From NCBI GenBank assembly GCA_018822835.1, contig JAHJJO010000031.1, positions 1-6,415 on the forward strand: a stretch of 6,415 bases of DNA, written 5' to 3'. Position numbers and translations under genes: made by a program. The first letter of the stretch is position 1; the number at the start of each line of letters is the position of its first letter. The notes under the pieces were generated by a model that was not told where the DNA came from, did not search any database, and worked only from the letters and a program-made list of their open reading frames with translations. This document shows, one piece after another, positions 1 through 6,032 of this stretch. The DNA comes from Patescibacteria group bacterium (GTDB lineage: Bacteria; Patescibacteriota; Patescibacteriia; Patescibacteriales; JAHJJO01).

Positions 1-1322
1 ATATATTAATTTCCAGTGATTCGTGGTTTTATAAAATGCCAGTTGTTAGTTCAATAAAATATTTAGCTGAAAGTAATTACAAAGAATTAGCTGGAGAAGC
101 TGATGATAGAATTAATATTTTAGTATTAGGAATGGGAGGAAAAAATCATGAAGGAGGATATTTAGCAGATACAATAATGCTAATTAGTTTAAAACCGTCA
201 ATCAATAAAGTCTCTATGATATCTGTTCCAAGAGATTTGATAGTTCCTATTGACGGGATGGGGTGGAAAAAAATAAATAGCATTAACGCTTATGCTGAAA
301 TGAATAAAGAAAATAGCGGAGGTTTAGCCACAAGTCAAGCTTTAAGCAACATTTTAAATATTCCAATTAATTATTTTGTTCGAGTAGATTTTGATGGCTT
401 TGTAAATATTATAGATAAGTTTGGTGGCATAGAAATTTATGCTGAAAACGCATTAAAAGATTGCGCTGATCCAATCTGGGGAGAAGAAATGCTTCAAGAA
501 TCATACGCATTGCGGTCTAAATGTCTTAACATTGCAAAAGGATGGCAGACAATGGATGGATTATTAGCATTAAAATACGCTCGTTCTCGACATGCTTTGG
601 GCCCTGAAGGATCTGATTTTGCTAGAGCTAGACATCAACAAAAAATTATAGAAGCAATTAAAAATAAAATTTTATCAGAACATATTTTATTCAAACCAAA
701 ATTAATTCTTGAAATTATTAATGAACTGCAAAATAATATCAGCACTAATTTAAAAATATGGGAAATGATAAAATTATGGAATACATATAAAAACATTCCG
801 CAAAACAATATTATTAATAAAGTTATAGATAATCGGTCTGACGGATTATTAGTTGATAGTAAAGGTGAAGATGGAGCATATATTCTAATTCCGCGAACAG
901 GTGATTTTACTCAGCTTCAAAATTTAGTTCAGAATATTTTTTCAGATATTCAGGTACAAAATAAAATAGAAATTATTTCAGAAAAAGCGTCTGTTGAAAT
1001 AAGGAATGGAACTCTAACAAACGGCTTTGCCAAGGCAATGTCTACAAATTTAGAACAGCATGGATTTGATATTACTAATATTAGTAATCAGAGTAAGCAA
1101 AATTTACAGAAATCTATAATATATGACTTAACTTATGGAGAAAAAAAGAAATCTTTAGATGTTTTGAAAAAAATAACAAACGCTAATGTATCTTTAGGAC
1201 TGCCACAATGGTTGATTAATGAAATTAAATTAGATTTAGTTGAGCAAAAAAATCCAGTGCAACCTGATTTTATTTTAATTTTATATAACTATGAAAACAA
1301 AAATTCAAGCAACAAAAATTGA
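1..1322 (+). CDS. LCP (LytR-CpsA-Psr) family envelope protein with LytR_C domain, 5'-partial
   Basis: The reading frame is open back to the window edge (codons from base 3), so the ATG at 36 is probably internal and the N-terminal membrane anchor usual in this family lies upstream. Residues here are counted from that ATG. The LCP domain spans about 25-210: DRINILVLG entry strand, ADT with D45, PRDL with R66, and the arginine-rich motifs YARSRH (R183, R185) and DFARARHQQ (R197, R199). These acidic and arginine residues bind the polyprenyl-pyrophosphate substrate in known LCP proteins. A LytR_C domain follows (about 317-418, starting near SVEIRNGT). LCP enzymes work outside the membrane and transfer undecaprenyl-linked glycopolymers to peptidoglycan or other acceptors; the polymer here cannot be inferred. 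The 3' end overlaps raiA by 32 bases, which suggests co-transcription. Family assignment is firm; only the start is missing. Confidence 0.9.
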   Translation, partial: ILISSDSWFYKMPVVSSIKYLAESNYKELAGEADDRINILVLGMGGKNHEGGYLADTIMLISLKPSINKVSMISVPRDLIVPIDGMGWKKINSINAYAEMNKENSGGLATSQALSNILNIPINYFVRVDFDGFVNIIDKFGGIEIYAENALKDCADPIWGEEMLQESYALRSKCLNIAKGWQTMDGLLALKYARSRHALGPEGSDFARARHQQKIIEAIKNKILSEHILFKPKLILEIINELQNNISTNLKIWEMIKLWNTYKNIPQNNIINKVIDNRSDGLLVDSKGEDGAYILIPRTGDFTQLQNLVQNIFSDIQVQNKIEIISEKASVEIRNGTLTNGFAKAMSTNLEQHGFDITNISNQSKQNLQKSIIYDLTYGEKKKSLDVLKKITNANVSLGLPQWLINEIKLDLVEQKNPVQPDFILILYNYENKNSSNKN

Positions 1323-1602
1323 GTTAACACCGCAAATTAAGAATTATGTTCAAACAAAAATGGACATGCTGGAAAAATATTTAGGCAATGTCCAAGTTTT
1401 GAATTGCGATGTTCAAGTAGAATTAACAACTCAGCACCATCAAAAAGGTAAAATTTATCGCGCTGAAATTAATTTAGAAGTGCCTCAAAAGTTACTTCGC
1501 GTTACAAAGGTAGCGGAAACTTTATTTAAAGCGATTGATAAAGCAAAAGACCACATGGCTGATTCAATTAAGAAATATAAAGAAAAAAAGGTAATAAAAT
1601 AA
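1291..1602 (+). CDS. raiA: Ribosome hibernation factor, RaiA/HPF (YfiA) family, short form
   Basis: The 103-residue protein begins MKTKIQATKIELTPQIKNYV, matching the family's usual first strand and helix (ribosome-associated inhibitors start with a short beta strand and then an LTPxIxxYVxxK-type helix), so the ATG at 1291 is the natural start even though it overlaps the LCP gene by 32 bases. The middle has the expected beta strands (VLNCDVQVELTTQH, IYRAEINLEVP) and the second helix (ETLFKAIDKAKDHMADSIKKYKEKK) with a basic end. It lacks the C-terminal dimerisation domain of long HPF, so it is a short form. Family members bind the small subunit decoding site and keep ribosomes idle in stationary phase or starvation. 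No Shine-Dalgarno sequence precedes it. It could be translated by coupling to the overlapping upstream gene. Confidence 0.9.
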   Translation: MKTKIQATKIELTPQIKNYVQTKMDMLEKYLGNVQVLNCDVQVELTTQHHQKGKIYRAEINLEVPQKLLRVTKVAETLFKAIDKAKDHMADSIKKYKEKKVIK

Positions 1603-1620
1603 AATTTTCAACGCCCAATA

Positions 1621-1686
1621 ATTAATTACAAATTATTTAAAACGAATTAATTTATTCTCATTCGTAATTTTTAATTTGTAATTGAT
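1621..1686. repeat. AT-rich imperfect inverted repeat between raiA and tRNA-Lys
   Basis: Arms at 1621-1646 and 1661-1686 match at 20 of 26 positions, including perfect blocks AATTACAAATT and ACGAA, around a 14-base loop. With almost no G+C and no run of T after it, it makes a poor intrinsic terminator. The ACGAATTA/TAATTCGT core resembles the 10-bp repeat at 6081-6143, so it may belong to the same intergenic repeat family. Confidence 0.5.
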
Positions 1687-1696
1687 AATTGATTTT

Positions 1697-1769
1697 CCGC
1701 CCATAACTCAGTTGGTAGAGTAACTGCCTCTTAAGCAGATAGCCGCAGGTTCGAGTCCTGCTGGGCGGA
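1697..1769 (+). tRNA. trnK: tRNA-Lys (anticodon CTT)
   Basis: A full cloverleaf can be drawn. The acceptor stem CCGCCCA/TGGGCGG (1697-1703 with 1762-1768) has 7 perfect pairs, with discriminator A1769. The D stem is ACTC/GAGT (1706-1709 with 1718-1721) with a GTTGGTA loop. The anticodon loop CTCTTAA (1728-1734) gives anticodon CTT at 1730-1732, decoding AAG. The variable loop is TAGCC. The T stem is GCAGG/CCTGC with loop TTCGAGT (1750-1756). The outermost anticodon-stem pair is A27/A43, a mismatch. No CCA is encoded; the sequence continues CAAAA, so CCA would be added by nucleotidyltransferase. The gene is 73 nt, a normal length. Confidence 0.95.
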
Positions 1770-1781
1770 CAAAATTCGCGT

Positions 1782-1808
1782 AACGCATAACAATTTACGT
1801 TATGCGTT
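1782..1808. terminator. Hairpin shared by tRNA-Lys and the convergent PMM gene, possible bidirectional terminator
   Basis: AACGCATAAC (1782-1791) and GTTATGCGTT (1799-1808) form a perfect 10-bp stem with a 7-base loop, lying between two converging genes. On the + strand the stem runs into TTTT (1807-1810). On the - strand a T run (AATTTT) follows about five bases after the stem. Both T tracts are weak, so termination is likely but not certain. Confidence 0.45.
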
Positions 1809-1827
1809 TTACGTTACGTGTCACGTG
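1795..1827. repeat. CGT-rich micro-repeat cluster at the PMM 3' end
   Basis: TTACGTTA occurs twice (1795-1802, 1809-1816), followed by the palindrome CACGTG (1822-1827). TAACGCATAA also occurs as a perfect direct repeat at 1781-1790 and 1846-1855, the second copy inside the PMM reading frame. The second TTACGTTA contains the PMM stop codon. Confidence 0.5.
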
Positions 1828-3259
1828 TTTTTAAAGCTTCTAAGTTAACGCATAATTGATCTTTCCAAATCATTTCTGGATAACTTTTAAGCATTTTTTT
1901 TACATACTTTTTTCGTTCTTCATATTTTAACTTAGTTTTTGCTTCAAACTTTATAGTAATATATGGTCCGTTTTGTGAATATCTAAAAATTATCATTCCG
2001 TCATTGAAATCAGCTCGCGTTCCATCGTCTCCCGGAATAATAGTGTTGTCTGTAATTTTTGCTTGTGGAAAATCTGCTTTAAATTTTTTAGACAAATTAT
2101 TAATTATATTTTTCTTCTTATCATCTGGACAGCCAATTTTTATTTCTGGCGAAGAAATATAAACAGGAAAGCTTGCGCGCAATTGACTTAAAGATAAATT
2201 TTTATCAGATAAATATTCTAAGACCCTCAGTGCCGCATAAGTTCCATCATCATGCCCATATGCATTATCATTAAAAAAGAAATGACCTGATAATTCACCG
2301 CCAAAAGCCGCTCCTTCTTCAGCAATTTTCTTTTTAATAAAACTATGTCCTGTCCGCCATATAATAGGAACACCTCCAAATTGTTTGATTACTTTTTTAA
2401 CAATTTGTGAACATAAAGTATTGTAGATAATTTTTGATTTTGGAAATCTTTCTAATATCTCTTTGGCAAAAATCGCCACCAAAACATCGTTCCATAAAAT
2501 TTGTCCTTTTTCATCAACAACGCCTATTCTATCTCCATCACCGTCAAAAGCTATTCCTAAATCCGCTTTTTCCTCTAAAACTACTTTTCCTAATTGTTTC
2601 ATAAATTTTTCATCAGTAGGATCAGGCGTTCCATCTGGGAAATTGCCGTCTATTACTAAATTTTTTCCAATTACTTCACAGCCAGCTTGTTTAAAAATTT
2701 CTGGAGCATAAATTCCTGTTGTGCCATGCCGCGAATCTATTACTACTTTAAATCCTTTCTTTAAATTTATTCTTTTTAAAACATCAGTGTAATAATTTTT
2801 TGTTATATTTTTTTTTACTATATTTCCAACTTTATCTGACTTAAAATAAATTTCTGTTTCTGTTGTTTTTTTTATTTCTTCCACTTCTTCTGGTCCGGTG
2901 GTTAAAGAAAAACCAATGCCTAATTTAAAACCATTAAAATTATATGGATTGTGCGATCCAGTAATCATAACGCCTCCATTAGTTTGAAAATAATATTGTC
3001 CATAATACATCATTTGCGTCATAATCATTCCCAAATCAATAACATCTACTCCAGTCGCTATTAGACCTTTTGTAAATGCATTTTGAAATTCTTCACCGCT
3101 TAAACGGCAGTCCCTGCCTATTACTGCTTGACGTATTTTTCTACGTCGCAAAAAAGTGCCATAAGATTTGCCAATAACTTCTACTTTTTTAGCATCTAAA
3201 TCTTTGCCTACAATTCCACGGATGTCATAATTTCTAAAAATATAAGGATTTATTTTCAT
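1814..3259 (-). CDS. Phosphomannomutase/phosphoglucomutase (alpha-D-phosphohexomutase family)
   Basis: The 481-residue protein has the full four-domain phosphohexomutase layout. The N-terminal FRNYDIRGIVG loop is typical. The catalytic phosphoserine loop is TGSHNP with S102. The metal-binding loop is DGDGDR with D239, D241 and D243. The sugar-binding motif is GELSGH (321-326). The C-terminal phosphate-binding loop is RYSQNGPY (426-433). The enzyme interconverts mannose- or glucose-6-phosphate and the 1-phosphate, feeding nucleotide-sugar synthesis for surface polymers; substrate choice cannot be read from sequence. In many PMM/PGM proteins the last loop reads R-x-S-N-T; here it is RYSQN, a modest deviation. 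The ATG at 3257-3259 gives the family's usual N-terminus. The last codons (LKTRDT) and the stop lie within a CGT-rich repeat, so the C-terminal tail may be recently altered. Confidence 0.95.
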   Translation of the reverse strand: MKINPYIFRNYDIRGIVGKDLDAKKVEVIGKSYGTFLRRRKIRQAVIGRDCRLSGEEFQNAFTKGLIATGVDVIDLGMIMTQMMYYGQYYFQTNGGVMITGSHNPYNFNGFKLGIGFSLTTGPEEVEEIKKTTETEIYFKSDKVGNIVKKNITKNYYTDVLKRINLKKGFKVVIDSRHGTTGIYAPEIFKQAGCEVIGKNLVIDGNFPDGTPDPTDEKFMKQLGKVVLEEKADLGIAFDGDGDRIGVVDEKGQILWNDVLVAIFAKEILERFPKSKIIYNTLCSQIVKKVIKQFGGVPIIWRTGHSFIKKKIAEEGAAFGGELSGHFFFNDNAYGHDDGTYAALRVLEYLSDKNLSLSQLRASFPVYISSPEIKIGCPDDKKKNIINNLSKKFKADFPQAKITDNTIIPGDDGTRADFNDGMIIFRYSQNGPYITIKFEAKTKLKYEERKKYVKKMLKSYPEMIWKDQLCVNLEALKTRDT

Positions 3260-3405
3260 AAATTTTAATTCTAACTTTACTGTACAATTTTATGCAAAAA
3301 AAATCAAATTTAGACTGGCCTCTCTTGCATATTTATTGTCATATTCATTTTATAATTCATTACATTATGCTATATTAAACATAACTAACAAAAGCAATAT
3401 CATTT
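3260..3405. promoter_or_regulatory. Divergent intergenic region between PMM and amrS
   Basis: This very AT-rich 146-base region must hold promoters for both directions. On the - strand a TAAAAT box (3292 down to 3287) lies about 28 bases from the PMM ATG but has no good -35 partner. The + strand candidate for amrS is listed separately. I see no clear operator palindrome and no riboswitch-like fold. Confidence 0.5.
3349..3376 (+). promoter_or_regulatory. Candidate extended -10 promoter of the amrS-amrB-amrA operon
   Basis: TTTATA (3349-3354), a 16-base spacer, then TATATT (3371-3376), preceded by TG at 3368-3369 to make TGCTATATT, an extended -10. The start would be near 3383, leaving a leader of about 23 bases before the ATG at 3406. 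AT-rich DNA yields chance matches, so confidence is moderate. Confidence 0.4.
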
Positions 3406-4305
3406 ATGAAAACCACTTTTCTTTATAAACCGCTTAAAGATAAGACAGTGCTTTGTTTGGCTTGTTGCCATCGTTGTAAAATTTCTGAAGGAAAAACAGG
3501 AATTTGCGGAGTAAGACAAAATATTGGAAATAAATTAAAACTTTTAGTTTTCAACAAAGCAGCAGCGATCAATATTGACCCAATTGAAAAGAAACCTTTT
3601 TATCATTTTTTGCCCGCGAGTAAAACTTTTTCCATTGGCACATTTGGATGTAATTTTCGCTGTCTTAATTGCCAAAATTACGATATTTCCCAGATTTTAA
3701 ACCACAAAGGAGATGTTGATTATTATTCTAAAATTAATTTTGGTAAAAATCTTTCTCCTGTAAAAGCTATTCAAGAAGCTAAAAAAACCGGCTGTAAATC
3801 AATCGCTTATACTTATAACGAGCCTACAATATGGGCTGAATACGCGCTTGAAATTATGAAACGCGCTAAAAAAGAAGGACTTTGCAATATCTGGGTTTCA
3901 AATGGTTTTATGTCAGAAAAAACATTTAACGCAATCTCGCCTTATCTTGATGCTGTTAATATTGACATTAAATCATTTTCCGATAAATTTTATCGCCAAA
4001 ATTGCGGAGCCCGCCTTGACCCAATCTTGGAAAATTGCCGTAGAGTTAAAAAGAAAAAAATTCATCTTGAAATTACTACATTAATTATCCCAACTATATC
4101 GGATAATGAAAAGATGCTTAAACAGCTGGCAAAATTTATTAAGCAAGACCTAGGCGCTGATGTTCCATGGCATATCAGCGCTTTCTTTGGCGAAATATCT
4201 TGGAAATTACAGCATATTCCAGAAACTTCAGTCAGCCAGTTGAAAAAAATTTATCAAATCGGTCGTGATGCAGGATTGCATTATGTATATATTGGTAATG
4301 TTTAG
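3406..4305 (+). CDS. amrS: AmmeMemoRadiSam system radical SAM enzyme
   Basis: The 299-residue protein has a radical SAM cluster motif CNFRCLNC (C82, C86, C89) inside GTFGCNFRCLNCQNYDIS, a form characteristic of the AmrS / PflA-like branch. Upstream is the second cysteine set typical of AmrS: C17-x2-C20-x3-C24 and C34 in a C-x-V-R context (GICGVR), with one extra cysteine at 21 where many relatives have proline. The IDPIEKKPFYHFLP segment and AYTYNEPTIWAEYALE are also family-specific. Radical SAM enzymes use a [4Fe-4S] cluster to cleave SAM to a 5'-deoxyadenosyl radical; the substrate of this branch is not known to me. It is the first gene of a three-gene operon whose next start lies 4 bases after its stop. 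It is slightly shorter than many relatives (about 330 residues) but shows no break. Confidence 0.92.
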   Translation: MKTTFLYKPLKDKTVLCLACCHRCKISEGKTGICGVRQNIGNKLKLLVFNKAAAINIDPIEKKPFYHFLPASKTFSIGTFGCNFRCLNCQNYDISQILNHKGDVDYYSKINFGKNLSPVKAIQEAKKTGCKSIAYTYNEPTIWAEYALEIMKRAKKEGLCNIWVSNGFMSEKTFNAISPYLDAVNIDIKSFSDKFYRQNCGARLDPILENCRRVKKKKIHLEITTLIIPTISDNEKMLKQLAKFIKQDLGADVPWHISAFFGEISWKLQHIPETSVSQLKKIYQIGRDAGLHYVYIGNV

Positions 4306-4309
4306 TATT

Positions 4310-4915
4310 ATGATAAAAATTGCAGTTATTTCGCCTCACGCTCCTATTCTTCTTCCAGAAGTCGGATCAGATGAAGATCGCGACAAAGTTCGCAAAACGC
4401 TTAAATCTTTGCGCGAATTGGGCGAAAGATTTAAAGAGACGAAAACAGATGAAATTATTATTAGTTCGCCACATAAAGATTGGGGATTTGATGTCCCTTT
4501 ATTTTTTCTTGCTAAACATTTTAAAGGTAAAATTATATCTTATTTAACAGGATTTGAATCACCGCAGGAACATTTTATTATTGGACAAAAAATGGCTCAA
4601 AATTTAGAGAAAAAAAAGACATACGCGTTAATCGCTTCCGGAGATTTGTCTCATGTATTACTGAAAGAAGGTCCTTATGGTTACCACTATGATGGACCAA
4701 AATTTGATCAAGAGCTGATTAAACTGCTTAAAGAAAAAAAAGTGCCAGAGCTTTTAAAACTTGATGAAAAATTTACGCAAGCTGCTGACTGCGGTCTGCG
4801 TTCATTCGCCTTTGTTCTTGGTTTGCTTAATGGGTCTGATATTGAAATCAATCCTAAAATTTTATCATACGAGGGACCTTTTGGAGTAGGCTATTTGGTT
4901 GCGCGAATTGTCTAA
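4310..4915 (+). CDS. amrB: AmmeMemoRadiSam system protein B (Memo / LigB-like class III dioxygenase fold)
   Basis: The ATG at 4310 gives the family-like start MIKIAVISPHAPILLPEVG, 4 bases after the amrS stop. Upstream in-frame ATGs (4265, 4298) would run into amrS and add a segment with no family resemblance, so I do not use them. The 201-residue product shows H10 (ISPHAP), H55 (SSPHKDWG), the SGDLSH motif (D112, H115), C161 in AADCGLRSF, and the closing SYEGPFGVGY. From memory, human MEMO1 binds metal with two histidines and one cysteine, and H10, H55 and C161 sit in plausible matching places. The fold is that of class III extradiol dioxygenase LigB, but dioxygenase activity is not established for Memo proteins. 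It is shorter than the typical 260-290 residues, a compact variant. Confidence 0.88.
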   Translation: MIKIAVISPHAPILLPEVGSDEDRDKVRKTLKSLRELGERFKETKTDEIIISSPHKDWGFDVPLFFLAKHFKGKIISYLTGFESPQEHFIIGQKMAQNLEKKKTYALIASGDLSHVLLKEGPYGYHYDGPKFDQELIKLLKEKKVPELLKLDEKFTQAADCGLRSFAFVLGLLNGSDIEINPKILSYEGPFGVGYLVARIV

Positions 4916-4922
4916 TTTTAAT

Positions 4923-5483
4923 ATGGAAAATAAAGACAAATTAAATTTATTAAATCTTGCGCATGAAGCAATTAAGTCAAAGCTTGAAAACAAAAAATTT
5001 GAAGTTGATACTATAAAAATTTCTAATGCTTTAAAACAAAAACGCGCCACATTTGTAACGCTTAAAAATAATGGGGAGCTATGTGGATGCATAGGCCATC
5101 TTGTTCCAGTGCAATCGCTTTGCGATGATGTTCTTGAAAATGCTTGCGCCGCGGCTTTTTTAGACCATAGATTCGATCCCCTTACAAAAAATGAATTTGA
5201 CAAAATTGATATTGAAATTTCCGTGCTTAATCCTAGTAAAAAACTTGAATACTCATCTTTGCATTCATTAATTAAAAATTTAGAAAAAAATAAACCAGGA
5301 GTAATTTTGAAACATAACAGGAGAATAGCGACATTTTTGCCACAGGTTTGGAATGAATTGCCAAGCGCAGAACAGTTTCTATCCCATCTTTGCCTTAAAG
5401 CTGGGTTAGATTATGATGAATGGACCAGAGAAGTAGAGATTGAAACTTATACAGTAGAAAAAATATCATTAGATTTTAATTAA
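4923..5483 (+). CDS. amrA: AmmeMemoRadiSam system protein A (AMMECR1 domain)
   Basis: The 186-residue product from the ATG at 4923 starts 7 bases after the amrB stop. An in-frame TTG at 4899 lies inside amrB and is less likely. The AMMECR1 hallmarks are present: ATFVTLKNNGEL, then the six-residue signature, AFLDHRFDPLT, IDIEISVLNP, GVILKHNRRIATFLPQVWNELPS in two parts around residues 126-147, and FLSHLCLKAGL. The signature that is LRGCIG in most family members, including human AMMECR1, reads LCGCIG here (residues 53-58). The cysteine codon TGT is one base away from arginine CGT. The domain's biochemical role is not firmly known to me; its fixed partnership with AmrS and AmrB suggests a joint function. 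It is the last gene of the operon and is followed by a hairpin. Confidence 0.92.
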   Translation: MENKDKLNLLNLAHEAIKSKLENKKFEVDTIKISNALKQKRATFVTLKNNGELCGCIGHLVPVQSLCDDVLENACAAAFLDHRFDPLTKNEFDKIDIEISVLNPSKKLEYSSLHSLIKNLEKNKPGVILKHNRRIATFLPQVWNELPSAEQFLSHLCLKAGLDYDEWTREVEIETYTVEKISLDFN

Positions 5484-5502
5484 AGAAAGATAATGGCTCG
5501 GA

Positions 5503-5536
5503 GTCGTGGATAATGTTAGAACTATTATCCAGCGAC
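5503..5536 (+). terminator. 12-bp hairpin just downstream of amrA
   Basis: GTCGTGGATAAT (5503-5514) pairs with ATTATCCAGCGAC (5524-5536) over 12 bp with one bulged G and a 9-base loop, 19 bases after the amrA stop. No T run follows (AAAATGAG), so it is not a standard intrinsic terminator. It may protect the operon mRNA 3' end or act as a terminator without a T tract. Confidence 0.4.
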
Positions 5537-5617
5537 AAAATGAGTATATTCACATTCCAAGTTTAGTTTCGCAAGCTTAATTCTACTATATCATATTTTG
5601 TAGCTTTGCACAGCAAA

Positions 5618-5646
5618 TTTGCATAATGTCAAATTTATTTTATAAT
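5618..5646 (+). promoter_or_regulatory. Candidate promoter for the first structured RNA
   Basis: TTTGCA (5618-5623), a 17-base spacer, then a perfect TATAAT (5641-5646). Seven bases downstream lies about 5653, which is exactly where the closing stem of the structure at 5653-5736 begins. Confidence 0.45.
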
Positions 5647-5652
5647 TCCCGA

Positions 5653-5736
5653 AAAACTGCGGAGAAGACAGATGTCCTTAAATAAGGACAAAATTAATAA
5701 CGAATAAGTTCGATTCAGTCTTCTCTCCGCAGTTTT
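5653..5736 (+). ncRNA. Candidate structured RNA of about 84 nt, unknown class
   Basis: The closing stem pairs AAAACTGCGGAGA (5653-5665) with TCTCCGCAGTTTT (5724-5736), 13 perfect bp. It continues inward, after a 2-base bulge, with AGAC/GTCT (5666-5669 with 5718-5721). Inside are two hairpins: TGTCCTT/AAGGACA (5673-5679 with 5684-5690, loop AAAT) and CGAA/TTCG (5701-5704 with 5709-5712, loop TAAG). This is a three-way layout. A TATAAT promoter predicts a start at the base of the stem, and TTTT at the 3' side could assist termination. It does not fold as a tRNA. I recognise no known class. It could instead be an elaborate terminator of the amr operon. Confidence 0.45.
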
Positions 5737-5764
5737 CCAGAAACTAATTAAACTCAAAAAAAAT

Positions 5765-5794
5765 TTGACAATTTTTTTCTTTTTATGTTATATT
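5765..5794 (+). promoter_or_regulatory. Strong sigma70-type promoter for the second structured RNA
   Basis: A consensus TTGACA (5765-5770), an 18-base spacer and TATATT (5789-5794), which matches TATAAT at five of six positions. The expected start is about 5801-5803, directly at the foot of the closing stem of the RNA that follows. This is the best promoter match in the window. Confidence 0.65.
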
Positions 5795-5801
5795 TTTTTA
5801 T

Positions 5802-6020
5802 AGAGTTGACTCTTTGATGTTGTTTATTACTAAACAGGGTAAGCGCTTTGCCATAACTGTTTAGTGTATCCTGTTGGGCTTGTGGAGTGACTTAGATATT
5901 TTTATCTAAGATAAGCCCTAGAACAAAGGGATTAAAACAACTAATTAATTTTTTTTAATTTTACAACCCAAAGAGTCAACTTGGGAAGGCGTTCTGATGA
6001 ATTCCTTCCCCTTTTCTTTT
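5802..6020 (+). ncRNA. Candidate standalone structured RNA of about 180-220 nt, class not identified
   Basis: The closing stem pairs 5804-5816 with 5969-5981 (AGTTGACTCTTTG with CAAAGAGTCAACT), 13 perfect bp. It continues after a small loop with GTTGT/ACAAC (5819-5823 with 5963-5967). Inside are hairpin A (CTAAACAG/CTGTTTAG, 5830-5837 with 5857-5864, with an inner GGTAA/TTGCC) and a longer hairpin B. Hairpin B contains ATCCT/GGGAT, GTT/AAC, GGGCTT/AAGCCC (5876-5881 with 5913-5918) and CTTAGATA/TATCTAAG (5891-5898 with 5903-5910, loop TTTT). An A/U-rich single strand covers about 5933-5962. A consensus promoter precedes it and a terminator hairpin ends it; no reading frame of useful length lies inside. 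Size and a long closing stem recall 6S RNA, but the hairpin in the 5' arm and the lack of a symmetric central bubble do not fit well, so I leave it unassigned. Confidence 0.6.
5983..6020 (+). terminator. Intrinsic terminator of the second structured RNA
   Basis: GGGAAGG (5983-5989) and CCTTCCC (6004-6010) form a 7-bp stem, with an inner TTC/GAA, followed by the T-rich tail CTTTTCTTTT (6011-6020). It starts right after the closing stem of the RNA ends at 5981. TTGGG (5981-5985) could also pair with CCCAA (5967-5971), which would compete with both the closing stem and the terminator. Confidence 0.65.
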
Positions 6021-6032
6021 GCCCTAAAATTA

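Noticed and set aside
36..38. ATG at 36 as the true LCP start
   Set aside because: The frame is open to the window edge, and the family normally has an N-terminal membrane anchor that would lie upstream, so the gene is treated as 5'-partial.
2463..2711. 82-codon + strand frame inside PMM
   Set aside because: It is antisense to the conserved PMM core and shows no family resemblance; a shadow frame.
4265..4309. Longer amrB start at 4265
   Set aside because: It lies inside amrS and adds residues unlike the family; MIKIAVISPHAP at 4310 matches the usual N-terminus.
3902..4547. Short + strand frames at 3902-4084 and 4320-4547
   Set aside because: They lie in alternative frames within amrS and amrB, with composition typical of shadows.
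4899..4922. TTG start of amrA at 4899
   Set aside because: It overlaps amrB and adds only eight residues; the ATG at 4923 gives a normal spacing of 7 bases.
4865..5203. 112-codon - strand frame across amrB/amrA
   Set aside because: It is antisense to conserved AMMECR1 sequence; a shadow frame.
5493..5513. Small frame starting ATGGCTCGG after amrA
   Set aside because: It has six codons before a stop, no start signal, and lies in the hairpin.
5659..5731. tRNA-like element: a 7-bp stem GCGGAGA/TCTCCGC exactly 73 nt long, with TTCGATT near the 3' side
   Set aside because: The TTCGATT is not flanked by a 5-bp stem, and no D or anticodon arm can be placed; the length match is coincidental.
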